NCBI RefSeq assembly: GCF_000003815.2
Contig: NC_049992.1
Location: forward strand, 5,577,839 to 5,641,838
DNA: 64,000 nt
Direction: 5' to 3'
From: Branchiostoma floridae
Lineage: Eukaryota > Chordata > Leptocardii > Amphioxiformes > Branchiostomatidae
In this document: piece after piece, positions 34,501 to 45,416 of the stretch
How the letters are laid out: each line of letters begins with the position of its first letter
Numbering within the stretch: the stretch's first letter is position 1
The notes under the pieces: generated by a model
What the model was told of the DNA's origin: nothing
What the model saw: only the letters and a program-made list of their open reading frames with translations
Databases searched by the model: none
Translations under genes and position numbers: made by a program

Positions 34501-37500
34501 AGTAAACATAGTACTGTACAACGCTAAACTTGAAACACAAACCCCAAGGTACATTGTATGCATGGATCAAATTTTCAATAACCTGGTAACTGTTATCTTC
34601 TTCAGTGCACTCCAGCCATCACTAAATAGAGACAGTAGGCATTTATTTATTTAGTATAATCTTCCTGGCAAGTTTGACAAACTGCTGACGTCAAATATCC
34701 ACAAGATGTCCGTAAGTCTCACGATTTTACAATTTCTAAAAGTGATTGGTCATCATTGATTCTGAAGAAGGCAACAGTGGTCGATGAAAATTTGATCCAT
34801 GATTGTGTTGGAAGAAAGTTAAACATTGCACTGAGGAAAGTATCTTTTGAAAACTGGAGTATACTGACACCATAATTAAAAGATTTTATCTTGAATGTAA
34901 CTTACTGGTGGGTGCTGCCATCTGGATCTGTGAATACCTTCAAAGCAAAAGAAGAAGTCTCATAACATGTCACATTGTGAGATAGCTAAGGTGTGTTATC
35001 AATGCATTTAACCTCCAGTGGAACTCACAGCACGTCAAAATGTATTCACTTTTTTTGGTAATTTTCTAATTTTTTTTAAAAATGCATTATGAGCTAAGCC
35101 TGTGTTTATACAATCTCTCGCTGGCTGGGGTTTAGTGACCTCCTAGGGTGGCGCCAATGTAGGGCCGCCGCTATGGGCGCGATTTTAGGTTACAATATGA
35201 GCCTACACTTTTGTGTACGCATAAAATGAAAAAAATAACAGTTTATTTGGTAATGTTTGATTTCAATTGTCGATGCAATTACCAATTTTGAGCTCTGCAT
35301 CTAATAGATATAAATGCCCTATAACAACTATACTGAACTGAGGCTAGTATATGCATAATATGATTAGAAGTATCATCACCAATACTTATTAATGGGTGCA
35401 ACTTGTCTAAAAACTGTATCTGTTTGGTAACTGTAACTGATATTACCGACACATAGGTTTGCAGCATCTAAAAACAAGACTTGCCTCAAAATCGTTGTCC
35501 TCGAATACTGTGAAAATAAAGAAATACAGAAGATTCATCAAAAGCACATTCTCACAAATGTTACAGTAAAAATCATTTCCAACACTTCAGTAAGTACAGA
35601 TTGTCTAAGTTGCTCTCATCCGTGCAATATGATAGGAGTATCTTGACCACATTTCTAATGGGCCAGTTCCAAGGGTTTGATTGGCCAGGAGTGGAAATGT
35701 TACCTTTCCTGCTGACTGACTCTCCAGGAGTCCTGGCTTAATGTGCCAAATACTACGATCCATACCCCCTTGAGAAGGCATGGTGATGGCTAATGTTTTT
35801 TTCTTGCTTACTTGTTTGCCGATCACTCTTAAGGAGGACACTTTGTATAATTGTGAAAAGTGGAGGACCTGGCACCTTTGGGAGTTACACTGCGTGTATT
35901 GAAGGTCATTAGAATGTGAAAAATACATAAAAATTGCGATTATTCTGTTAAAAAAATTGATCAGCTCATCAGACTACTTATCACTCACTGACGATCATAA
36001 AAAGGTAAGGACACCACAGTCGGATTGTATTTACCCTGTAGTCACATTGAATCAGTGACCTGTCCTATACTGAGTCCGGATCTAAACAACTTAGGTTTAT
36101 AAAATGACCATTGTGATTTGGGGTCTTTTGTTGGTGTCAACCCTGCTGAAAACTCGCAACGTTCGTCCTTGGCAAGGTTAGTCCTTGGCACAGTTTTGTT
36201 CTCGGCAAGGTTTGTCCTTGGCACAGTTTTGTGATCATGGCATAGCTCACAGACAGGAAGATTGAAGTAGGTTTTATTTATGTTTATGCTTTTTCTATCT
36301 TTTTAATTATATCAAAGATGTGTGAAGCAGCTAATTAGTCTGATAATGATATACTTGTAGGTGTGTGATTGAATGTGCACATGTAATCTTCCTGATTCTT
36401 GCCACAGTCTGTTTAATGTACATGTACCGCCTAGCTGGAGCCTTTTGTCTCTATGAGAGTGAGTCATGGCTTTGGAACATTTTTATACCCACTACACTGT
36501 CTGACCTTCTGGAGAAATCTTGAGATCTTTATAAAGAATCTTGAGACTTAATAAAAAGATCTCAAGATTCTCATTAAAAAATCTCAAAATTGCCTGAAAA
36601 CATCTCAAGATTTACCACAGAATCTCAAGATTTTTGGAACAATTTTTGAGATTTCTCGATTCTCAAGGAGGCATGAAGACCCCCACTGGGGGTCATTATC
36701 ATCATTGAATACCATAGAGAAGTTTTTCACCAAATATCAGCTACGTAAGTTTAAGAGTCTACAAGCATTTTTCCAAGGTGCTCTGTGCAAAATAGCACTG
36801 TGTCATGATGGAAACCTCTGATTCACCTATACAAATGTCATGTAGATAACCCTCACTATGTAACCCTAAACTCCAGGGTGTGACAGCAAAAAATGAGTGT
36901 CTATTGTGTGTAGCTTCAGGTCAGTCACAGGTGAGCCTACCATAGCATCACACTACACAGTTCAGTAGACCAAAAACCCAGGGAAAGAGAGCTGTACATG
37001 CACAAGGAGCACAGGAATCCATGTTTTTTCTTGGCTTAAATACTGTATACCTCAGCAGCAACTAGTACAAATGTAATCTGCCTGTGACGAGTCGATTGGT
37101 GACTGAAAGCAATTCCATGTATTGTTCTCAGGAAATCTGAAATCTCCTCGTGTCATAAAGACAACCATCGTACTGGGCAACCAGCAGGAATCCCCAGGAA
37201 AATCCAGCAAACAATCCTCTAGACATAAGTCTGACAAAAATGAATAACTATGAACGTGAATAACTATGTCTACATCAAGTAAATCACGTCTCGCCTCTGC
37301 ACGGGTTTCATCAGTTGCCAAATATGGTAGCCTTCACCATGGCAACCAAAGTCGAAGGACGACATTTGGCGAAGAGGGAACAGGACCAGGTCAGTTTCTA
37401 TACCCTGTTGGAGTTACAGTGTCCGAGGAAGGGGAGATCTTTGTAGCTGATAGTGGGAACCAGAGAATTCAAGTCTTCACCCTGAAGGGAAAATATGTCC

Positions 37501-39752
37501 GTCAGTTTCCAACGGTGGTGTCTTGTAGAGAGGAGATGTGCCCAAACGATGTGGCGATGGACGGGGAGGGGAACCTGTGGGTGGTGGGGAACACGGAGTC
37601 CGCGAATTTTGCTGTGCAGTACGACAAGCACGGCAAGGTGCTGACAAAAATTGATCTACAGTACACAGTGTGGGATAGGGGAGTCACCGTGGACACCAGG
37701 AGGAACCACATCCTCATCACACAAACCACAGGAGACTGGAACAACACTTGTACAGAAGTGCAGGTGTTCAGGCCTGAAGGGACACTTGTGAAAGCTCTAT
37801 GCCAGCAGCAGGGGATGAAGTACCCACAGACCATGACTGTAGATAGGAAAGGGAACACTCTTGTGACGGATTATGAAAATAACTGTGTCTACTCGTACAA
37901 TGAGGATGGACAGTTCCTGTTCCAGTTTGGAGGTGAGGGAAGTGGTGAAGGTCAGCTGAAGAACCCCCACGGCATCTGTACGGACATCTCGAGTAATGTC
38001 GTCGTGGCAGACAGCGAAAACGGTCGCGTGGAACTCTTTGACAAGGCAGGCAAATTCCTCAAGCACATCGCTACGGACATGAAAGAGCCGTGGGCTGTTG
38101 CCATGGCAACACAGGGACAGCTGGTGGTGACTGACATGTTTGATGTTTCAGTTTCTGTCTTCCAAACCTTTGAAAATTTTTCAAAGCTTTAGATTTCAAA
38201 TATGCACAAAGAACATCAAATGAACTGTGAATGCCTTACCTAGTACATGTACGATCTAGTTACTTTCGCAAATTATATACAAGCTGGTTGTGTTGCATTG
38301 ATAGTATGAGATATGTAAGTTTAAAGTTCACATTGATCCCAATGTTTGACTTGGTGTGATGCCAATGTTTGACTTGGTGTTGGAGTATTTTTGGCCAGGA
38401 CTACAAATAAATTTCCAAAGAGGAAGAACTTTAACTGTAAGATAGATGGATTTTATAACTAATGATGATGATAACTAATTAAGATACTGTGGTCGTTTGG
38501 TTCCCCACAAGATATTGGCTCCTTGATTTTTATCAGTAATATGTAACATAATATAACCCATAACATATAACGTTATACAAACTGTTTCTTACTAGTGTAT
38601 GATGAAAAATAATGAAATGTTCTTGCATTGCTGTCGTCTTATATCTCTTTTCTTTAAACAGAAATTAGTGTCAATAGAATTTGCACAAGATACTGTAAAT
38701 GCAGAAATGTTCGCGGTGGATTAATGCTTGCGGTTTTCGCGGTGACCACTTTACCGCGAACTTAAAACCAACGCGAACATTTTTCTATTATATGTCTATA
38801 TATATATGGTGTCACCGCGAACTTAAATCGACCGCGAAAAGTCATTTTTCCCGCTACCGCGAAATTAAATCCCCGCGAACTTAAATGCATTTACAGTATG
38901 TTGGACCAGGGTTGTAGCTACATGTAGAGCCCGTCCTTTGACGGAATTTTGCAGCTGGACGAAAAAAAATTTTGCCCATTCCATCCTCTGTGACGGACAA
39001 AGATCGATTTGTAACAATATGAAAAAAAAATTGAAATTTTGCAAAGATCTAAAAACAATCAGCAGAAGTTTTCAGCGTCTCGGGCCTTCAGTGCTCGATA
39101 GGATTTCCATTAAAAATCGAGGGGACATACAGAAATAATTTCTGGCTGGCCATGGCTACAACCCTGTGTTGGACTTGGGGCATACAATAAAGTTATGTAC
39201 CACACACCTACTGAGTCGTGCTTCGTCTGGTTGGCAAACACGTCTGGCTCCTGCAGATATCCGGCCACGTACAGATATGTGTCGTCCCAGCGCAGCTTAG
39301 TGTACGTTTCATAGCGAGGTTTGGGATAGTCTTCTCCTTGAATGTCTTGAAAATTTGGTACATGAATTCAACATATGATTAAACAAGAAACAAATAAGCT
39401 GAAATATGGAAGAATTTTCTCCAAAGCAGGTCATTACTAAGTATACGAAATAATAGACGTTAAACGAGGACAACAACAACTGTAGTATTACGACTTTTTA
39501 AAGTGAACAGGTGACCTTACCTACAAACTTGTCCATCCACTGCAAATCGGTCCATGCCCTTTCATCTAACCTACCGTCCACAGTGATGCCCCCCTCCCCC
39601 TCCCGGAGTTTGTACACCACGGAAGTTTTGGGCAAGGGCAGTCCGCAAGGAGGGTCGTCTGAAACTGACGGCTGGCTTAGAGATAGAACTAACAACACAG
39701 AACATGTATACAGCAACAAATACTGCATTTTAACTGCCTGTCTATTAGCCAT
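31547..39752 (-). CDS. Secreted CBM9-like carbohydrate-binding domain protein
   Basis: Ten exons, in coding order: 39752-39521, 39345-39208, 35507-35485, 34937-34906, 34275-34218, 33411-33312, 33058-32904, 32676-32606, 32356-32248, 31747-31547. The frame is open for 372 residues. A signal peptide is likely (MQYLLLYTCSVLLVLSLSQP, after eight residues). Hallmarks in order: GITVDGRLDERAW, WMDKFVDIQGEDYPKPRYET, LRWDDTYLYVAGYLQEPDVF, VFEDNDFEVFTDPDGST, EFEINAINTTWDLELSK, PYLNGG, WTVELALPF and GDQWRINFSRVEW. This series is typical of family 9 carbohydrate-binding-like proteins (DOMON-like beta sandwich). The C-terminal 130 residues (WGIIQFST, EKKFFAINGYF) are usual in animal members. The ligand is unknown. 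Exons 3 and 4 are only 23 and 32 nt, and exon 3 has a GC splice donor (GAG|GCAAGT). The roughly 3.7-kb second intron contains an NHL-repeat gene on the other strand. Confidence 0.88.
33508..33771. mobile_element. Foldback repeat with ATATCCAGTTGCTT ends
   Basis: AAAAAGTAGTTACTCAAGCA (33537) faces its complement TTGCTTGAGTAACTACTTTT (33751), a long terminal inverted repeat. The interior contains a hammerhead-like core at 33683-33726. Partial copies occur at 120-200, 17024-17113 and 24590-24670. It lies in an intron of the CBM9-like gene. Confidence 0.75.
33683..33726 (+). other. Hammerhead-ribozyme-like core
   Basis: CTGACGA (33683-33689), then a stem-loop with stem GGATAG/CTATCC (33691-33696 and 33703-33708), then GAAAC (33709-33713). 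ACG (33712-33714) could pair with CGT (33721-33723), leaving T as the cleavage-site residue. This is the CUGANGA-stem II-GAAA layout with a very short stem III, as known in Penelope-like elements. There is one unpaired A before stem II, and no continuous stem I could be drawn. Activity is unproven. Confidence 0.4.
33909..33984. repeat. Hairpin repeat
   Basis: TGACATCCATCATTCTTCTTCGC faces its near-complement (GCTGAAGAAGAGTGATGGAT). Intronic; possibly another piece of the same dispersed family, as GACGTCCAGGTAA lies nearby at 33829. Confidence 0.55.
36160..36235. repeat. Short tandem repeat (GTCCTTGGCA units)
   Basis: Four near-copies of TNGTCCTTGGCAAGGTTAG or TTGGCACAGTTTTG. Confidence 0.6.
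36490..36665. repeat. Cluster of AATCTTGAGAT/ATCTCAAGATT motifs
   Basis: About seven copies of an 11-base motif in both orientations, spaced 15-30 bp apart, in the large intron of the CBM9-like gene. The sequence can form alternative hairpins. No family recognised. Confidence 0.65.
37266..38192 (+). CDS. NHL-repeat protein (TRIM2/3/71-type C-terminal domain), intronless
   Basis: A single open frame of 308 residues from ATG. After an unremarkable N terminus of about 25 residues come NHL-type beta-propeller blades: FGEEGTGPGQFLYPVGVTVS, EIFVADSGNQRIQVF, GNLWVVGNTES, HILITQTTGDW, NTLVTDYENNCVYSY, FQFGGEGSGEGQLKNPHGIC, VVVADSENGRVELF and QLVVTDMF. Such propellers bind RNA or protein. RING, B-box and coiled-coil segments, usual in TRIM-NHL proteins, are not seen upstream, so this is a propeller-only copy or lacks an unrecognised first exon. 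It lies inside intron 2 of the CBM9-like gene, on the opposite strand. AATAAA lies at 38406-38411. Intronless structure suggests a retrocopy, but no poly(A) tract or target duplication was found. Confidence 0.85.
   Translation: MSTSSKSRLASARVSSVAKYGSLHHGNQSRRTTFGEEGTGPGQFLYPVGVTVSEEGEIFVADSGNQRIQVFTLKGKYVRQFPTVVSCREEMCPNDVAMDGEGNLWVVGNTESANFAVQYDKHGKVLTKIDLQYTVWDRGVTVDTRRNHILITQTTGDWNNTCTEVQVFRPEGTLVKALCQQQGMKYPQTMTVDRKGNTLVTDYENNCVYSYNEDGQFLFQFGGEGSGEGQLKNPHGICTDISSNVVVADSENGRVELFDKAGKFLKHIATDMKEPWAVAMATQGQLVVTDMFDVSVSVFQTFENFSKL
38406..38411 (+). terminator. Candidate poly(A) signal, NHL gene
   Basis: AATAAA about 215 nt after the stop. Confidence 0.45.
38691..38898. mobile_element. MITE with repeated TTCGCGG motifs
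   Basis: The ends are TACTGTAAATGCA and TGCATTTACAGTA, compatible with TA target duplication. Many TTCGCGGT or ACCGCGAA motifs in both orientations fill the interior. A second copy in reverse arrangement is at 46093-46317. Non-coding. Confidence 0.8.
38907..39166. mobile_element. hAT-type MITE with 8-bp target duplication
   Basis: The ends are CAGGGTTGTAGCTACATG and the complement of CATGGCTACAACCCTG. An exact 8-bp direct repeat, TGTTGGAC, flanks it (38899-38906 and 39167-39174). CAG...CTG ends and an 8-bp duplication are the known hAT signature. Interior GTCCTTTGACGGAATTTTGC is shared with the element at 54282-54533. Confidence 0.85.
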
Positions 39753-40843
39753 GCGACCAAAGTATGCAAGGGTACATGCAGGGCGAAAATATCGGATGAT
39801 ATGACCTATGACCCGGAAATGGAAGGTAGATTAAAGGGCCATTGAAGGTCATACTTGGTTTACTTCAAATAACACATTCGGTAACAACTTGTTAACGCGC
39901 AATTAACGACTGTATAACTAAGGGCCATCAAATGATATTTTTAATCAGCATTAACAAAAGTTCCTATTGAGTTTACTTTTTTTTTCGACGGAAGACCTGA
40001 ATAGTGGTCAACTTTATATTTTGACGTTATTCGGAAAATTGCTTAATGTGTTATCTTAGACTTACCACTAGGCACACACCACTACATATCATTTAAAAAA
40101 AGACTTCCTGTATGAATCAGCTGGTTCCTTGGACCTTTCTTCATTTCAATAATATGCATTGACGGTGGGCCGCATGCCGAAACGCATTTTCATGTAAAAA
40201 ATAATAATTGAATGCGCAAAGTTTCGCAAAAGTTACCTGTTTTGTTAGAAAGCGAAGAAATGCGTACAATTGAGCAAATTAAAGAAAATTGAGTACATTG
40301 ATTTTTTATCATCACGGGCACGGCGCGTGGTATTGAATAGGAGTGGGTCCATTTCGAATTTAACGCAGAGGAATACCCGAAAGTAACCTGGGGCCTAAAA
40401 TACGCGAATTCGCCGACTTTTCAATAATATTGGTAGTCAATGTCCTTTTCGCAGTAGATCAGTATTATTTTTTGATAATGTTTTTGCAACCACTTGTCCC
40501 TCTCATAGATCAGGGTTTGGGCACCCTTAAGTATGCATCCTGTAGGGAGCTCCCCCGGAATCATTTTGACATCCTGACCTATGCTAAAAGTTCGGAAACC
40601 AACCCACCGCCAAAAAAATAAATCGCCAAAAACTCCTCTAGAAAGTCATCGAAGGAGGCTTCTCTAAACTTACTATCGCAAAAGTATGAGTAGTGTAGTA
40701 TAGTACTAGTCACTCAACGTATACGTGTGTTGCATATAAATGTATTAGGACATATCTTTACTTGATTTGTCTACGTTGCATCTGATTTAAGGTTGCTCCG
40801 TTGTGAATGGATTCTCAAACGTGAGTTTGCGGTAGACAAGAAG
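39753..40843. other. Divergent intergenic region (CBM9-like and thioesterase-like)
   Basis: About 1.1 kb between two start codons on opposite strands; promoters for both probably lie here. No TATA box or repeat could be assigned with confidence. Confidence 0.5.
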
Positions 40844-42640
40844 ATGACGTCACGGGTTCGCCTCACTCCAGCGGTGAAGACGTCCTTTAACACTGAAGAC
40901 CGAAGTATCTCCGCAATCTACAGTCCGCAGCCATGGGATTTTGACCCTACAGCTACAGGTAGACTTCTACACATATCATTACAACGCGATTATAAACATA
41001 AGTAAAATACCAAGCCGGACCCAAATGGTACCGGTATTTTCGTACCGTTGAGAAATCACTTTTTTTTATTGCTTATCAGTCTATTTCTATACAATTTCTA
41101 TATTCAGAGCAATCATGTGATCTATAATTTTGAAAAAAAAAAGTCTTGACTCATACCTCCAGAAATGTATTTTATGCAAATAGCTTAACATTTGCAGAAT
41201 TTATGCATGGCGGTGTTCACCCTTAAAAAAAGGACATTAATTGTCATTGAACAGTTTTGTCACTTTTGTATCGATTTTAAGCAAATCTGTACCTCATTTA
41301 CATGTTTGGTATTTGTTTATGTTTTATCTACCATGAATCAAATGTGTTACATTTATTGAAGTCCAGTTACGGAAAACAGTGGAATCATAGAATTTCCTGA
41401 TTAGATATGATATGAGTCATAGATAGATAGATAGAGACCTAATTTGCATGATATGTATCGAATTGTGTCCATCCCTGCCTAAGCTACCTTCATGCCTAAA
41501 ATTATGCGAATTTGTCGTTCTTTTCTTGAATTAACATATTGGACCAACCATCATTTATTCTGCGATTTGACGGCAGCCCAAGTTGACCCGAACACCTCAG
41601 GTCGCAGCTCAATTGTCCACGTTTTTTTCTCTCCCTTAAGCCCTGGTGACAAAAATCGTACAACGTCCTTGCAATGGCACATTCCGCACATCGCACGATG
41701 ATCGTAGTGAATCGCAGACAAATTGTAATCAAAATCAGCCATCGCAGAGAATCGGATGATGTTCAAATTTTCTGATGTTCAAGTTTAAAAAAAAAACGTA
41801 TCATTTTTTGCGTCTCCGGATGATGTCATCCGTCACATAAAGTCAATGTGGCTTATGATGAAACAACAGTTATCTTCTTTTTTTATCCTAGGACTCTCTG
41901 TTCCAGTCTGGAAATTCCTCGACCACGTTGCCCCGAAGTGGATGGAGACGCATACCCATTGGTTCTCAGCCCCGAAGGACGGACCACCGTTTGCAGACAT
42001 GTTCTTCTTCCGCTGCATAGCCTTTAAGTTTTCGCATTCCTTCTACACACAACTGTACCCTGGCTGTAACTTAGCTTATAGTTCTAGAATCTCAAACATA
42101 GGTAAGACATCTCTTGTCATAAAGCAACGGGTATATGATAAGGCCCCCGGTAAAGATGCTCTAGCAGAAGGTTGTATGCAGTACGTCTGTGTATCTTCTA
42201 AGTCACGTTGTCCTGAGCCCTGGGCAGCTTGGCTTGCAAAGAGGTATCCTGAATACTATTCAGCTCCTCGCACAGCTGTATTCACTCCCACGGTGGCTGA
42301 GCCGAAAGATTCATTCGTCTACTCTGTAAGGGTTGCCCCTAGTGATGCAGACTTGTTCGGACACGTGGGTCACTTCCAATTTGTACGATACTGTCTCGAT
42401 TGCGTCTCATTCGGGAAAGTAAAAAACGCGTATCCTTCCCTTAGCGAATATTTGTCTCAATATAAGACAGAAAATGTTAAGGTGCTCTTCCAAGGTGAAG
42501 CTAGAGCTGGCGATGTGCTCACTGTGGTATCATGGGAAGACGCCGATCAGCCTTGTACGATCAGATTTCAGATTAAGAAGGGAGAAAACAATGTTACCCA
42601 GTGTTCGCTCAAGTTCTTCACTGTCACTAGCAAAATGTAA
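40844..42640 (+). CDS. Double-hotdog thioesterase-like protein
   Basis: Two exons: 40844-40958 (phase 1) and 41892-42640. The frame is open for 287 residues. ATG 40844 is the only Met in frame in exon 1, but an upstream exon is possible. The second half carries the hotdog signature APSDADLFGHVGHFQFVRYC with the expected catalytic-type Asp and the helix that follows, then GEARAGDVLTVVSWED and CTIRFQIKKGENNVTQC strands. The first half resembles a second hotdog (SRISNIGKTSLVIKQRVYD, AEGCMQYVCVSSKSRCPEPW). By fold it may hydrolyse or bind acyl-CoA or acyl-ACP thioesters, substrate unknown. No signal peptide is evident. The stop lies inside ATGTAAGT, which would also work as a splice donor, so an alternative 3' end is conceivable. 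The last 184 coding bases are duplicated 1.2 kb downstream. Confidence 0.75.
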
Positions 42641-43654
42641 GTTACACCAGGATAGAAACATTTCTGTGACATTCTTGAATTTGTAAAATAATGATATTTA
42701 ATATCAAGAGGGTTGAAATTAGTTACGTATGGCTAATAGTGTCGTATTGAAGTTTTGTTGCCCAAATGTTTGTCGTCCATGTGATATGGGAATGTTTGCG
42801 AAACAAAATCAATACAGAAGAGTGGCAACCAAATGAACAAATTTTAATGGTGCCCCGATGTTTTGATCTCAAATTGGCCAGATAACATTTTTTTAAATAA
42901 AGACTCTGATCATGCCCAATAGAAACATTATAATTCTTTTCTCCACAATATTACCCAGGTTGTTTATCCCCTATATATGTATGTACCTCTCTCTCTTCCC
43001 CCCTCTCTCTCCCTCTCTCAATAATGTTCAATTCCTATGAACGGTCTAAAAAAAACATGGCCTTAGTAAGTCTCGAACACAAGATAGAGTTCCGCTGCAG
43101 TACCATCACACTTCGCTAGGAGGCTTCTAATCCAACCAATGCAAGGCCTTATAAAGGACATAAAGACCTACCGACATATCAAATACCCAAACAGTCCATT
43201 CAGACGGCCTCTATAGGTATTTTGCGGACAGACATCTCCACCAGAAACACACACAGCAGTCACTACAATATCAATCTCCATTTACGGAGGTAATAAACGT
43301 TGACGTTACATCGGTTATATCCGTAACGTTAGTTCATTTTTATTCGCAGGGTAACTTTTTTATCCGTTGTCGGAAAATGGCAAGAATATCAAGTCGACGG
43401 ACGGTGGTTTAAGTAATGCAATATCTTTAAAATATTTGCAGTTTGAAACTATCATCCGTCAAATTGATATCCCAAAATATCGTGCTTTTAAACAAACCGA
43501 ATATAGGTTACCGGCGATTAAAGGTCATCCAGCGTTAAAACCATATATTAAAACCAGGTAGGGATAATCGTGGATTTCAATATTGATACTAATAACAAAA
43601 AGTCCTACTTATATCTTACTATGTTTTTATATCTTACTATGTTTTTTACTTGGA
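42457..43654. repeat. Tandem duplication, copy A (includes 3' end of thioesterase exon)
   Basis: From TCAATATAAGACAGAAAATG (coding) through the 3' UTR to 43654. Copy B starts immediately at 43655. The offset is 1198 bp, with very few differences in the coding part. Confidence 0.9.
42896..42901 (+). terminator. Candidate poly(A) signal, thioesterase-like gene
   Basis: AATAAA about 255 nt past the stop, within duplication copy A and also kept in altered form in copy B. Confidence 0.4.
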
Positions 43655-43841
43655 TCAATATAAGACAGAAAATGTTAAGGTGCTCTTCCAAGGTGAAGCT
43701 AGAGCTGGCGATGTGCTCACTGTGGTATCATGGGAAGACGCCGATCAGCCTTGTACGATCAGATTTCAGATTAAGAAGGGAGAAAACAACGTTACCCAGT
43801 GTTCGCTCAAGTTCTTCACTGTCACAAAGTGTAAAATGTAA
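43655..43841 (+). pseudogene. Duplicated 3' exon fragment of the thioesterase-like gene
   Basis: It encodes the last 60 or so residues of the thioesterase (KVLFQGEARAGDVLTVVSWE onward) in an intact frame to the stop, with a two-residue change near the end (TKCKM for TSKM). There is no start codon or splice acceptor of its own in view, and the first hotdog is missing. Confidence 0.8.
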
Positions 43842-44897
43842 GTTACACCAGGATAGAAAAATTTCTGTGACATTCTCAAATTTGTAAAATAATGTTAATT
43901 AACATCAAGAGGGTTGAAATTAGTTACGTATGGCTAATATTGTCGTATTGAAGTTTTGCTGACCAAAACTGTGTGGTTGGTGATAAGAAGTGTACATGAC
44001 CCCGGTTATAATTATCATTTTTGCATAGGGGTGATTAACATTGCGTTAACATTGAGTGTTCATGAGGTGTGTATGAAAACGCAAATGATAGTTTGAAATT
44101 TTGAGCAACGTAAGATACGATTCACACACCTGAGGTACATACCCAAGGGAGTAGTGATATTCTTGTTACGTCCTTTTGTGCTTTGATATTAACAATTAGA
44201 ATGTATTTTAATGGTGCTCAACTTGTTGTAAATTGCCCGGTGTTCGTTACCTCTAGCAAGCAAACTAAACTGAAGAGGTAAAATGAAAAAGTTCTACCTG
44301 AGCAACACTTAGCATTCCTCTACGTTTATAAAATAACTAAATAAACTAAAATTGAGATGAGATGCGTAGTTTGTATTCTACATTTCACTTTTGGGGAAAA
44401 TTGATTCAATGTGCCCTCAATGTAACCTGGCATAAAATAGATGTTCGAATTCCGTCTTTCCATACCCTTGAACTTATGTGGAATAGAAGTTCCTTTTTTT
44501 CTATCCCCTAAAATTCGATTGGAATGGATGATTCTTCCCTTCCCACTCCATCTCACTCCATCAACCTCTAGCTGTCTCTTTTGCCTATCACGTGATAAAT
44601 CTGACCAACCACTTAGTCCGAATCTTAGCCCCTCCCGTGGGAAAACCAAGATGGATGTTTAAACAGTTCTGTCCAACGAGTGCCCAAATGTTTGTCGTCC
44701 ATGTGATATGGGAATGTTTGTGAAACAAAATCAATACAGAAGAGTGGCAACCAAATGAACAAATTTTAATGGTGCCCCGATGTTTTGATCTCAAAATGGC
44801 CAGATAACATTTTTTAAATAAGACTCTGACCATGCCCAATAGAAACATTCTTTTCTCCACAATATTACCCAGGTTGTTTATCCCCTATATATGTATG

Positions 44898-44900
<3 letters not shown>

Positions 44901-44937
<37 letters not shown>
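44901..44937. repeat. (CT)n microsatellite
   Basis: Pure dinucleotide run; the orthologous stretch in copy A (42989-43020) is interrupted. Confidence 0.9.
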
Positions 44938-44938
<1 letters not shown>

Positions 44939-45416
44939 CCTTAGTAAGTCTCGAACACAAGATAGAGTTCCGCTGCATTACTATTACACTTCGCTAAGAG
45001 GCTTCTGATTCAATTAATTCAAGGCCTTATAAAGACCTACCGACATACCAAATACCAAAACAATCCATATCTATCTTGCAGACAGACATCTCCACCAGAA
45101 ATACACACAGCAGTTACTACAATATTAATCTCCATTTACGGAGGTAATAAACGTTGACGTTACATCGGTTATATCCGTAACGCTATTTCACTTTTATTCG
45201 CAGGGTAACTTTTACCCCTTGTCTGAAAAAAGCAAGAATATCAAGTCGACGGACGGTAGTTTCAAGTAATGTAATATCTTTAAAATACTTGCAGTTTGAA
45301 ACTATCATCCGTCAAATTGATATCCCAAAATATCGTGCTTTTAAACAAACCGAATTGGGGTTACCGGCGGATAAATGTGACCCAGCGTTGATACTATGTG
45401 TTACAACTAGGTAGGG

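Noticed and set aside
43367-43561. Open frame of 64 codons within duplication copy A
   Set aside because: The matching stretch in copy B is broken by substitutions and indels, as expected for non-coding sequence.
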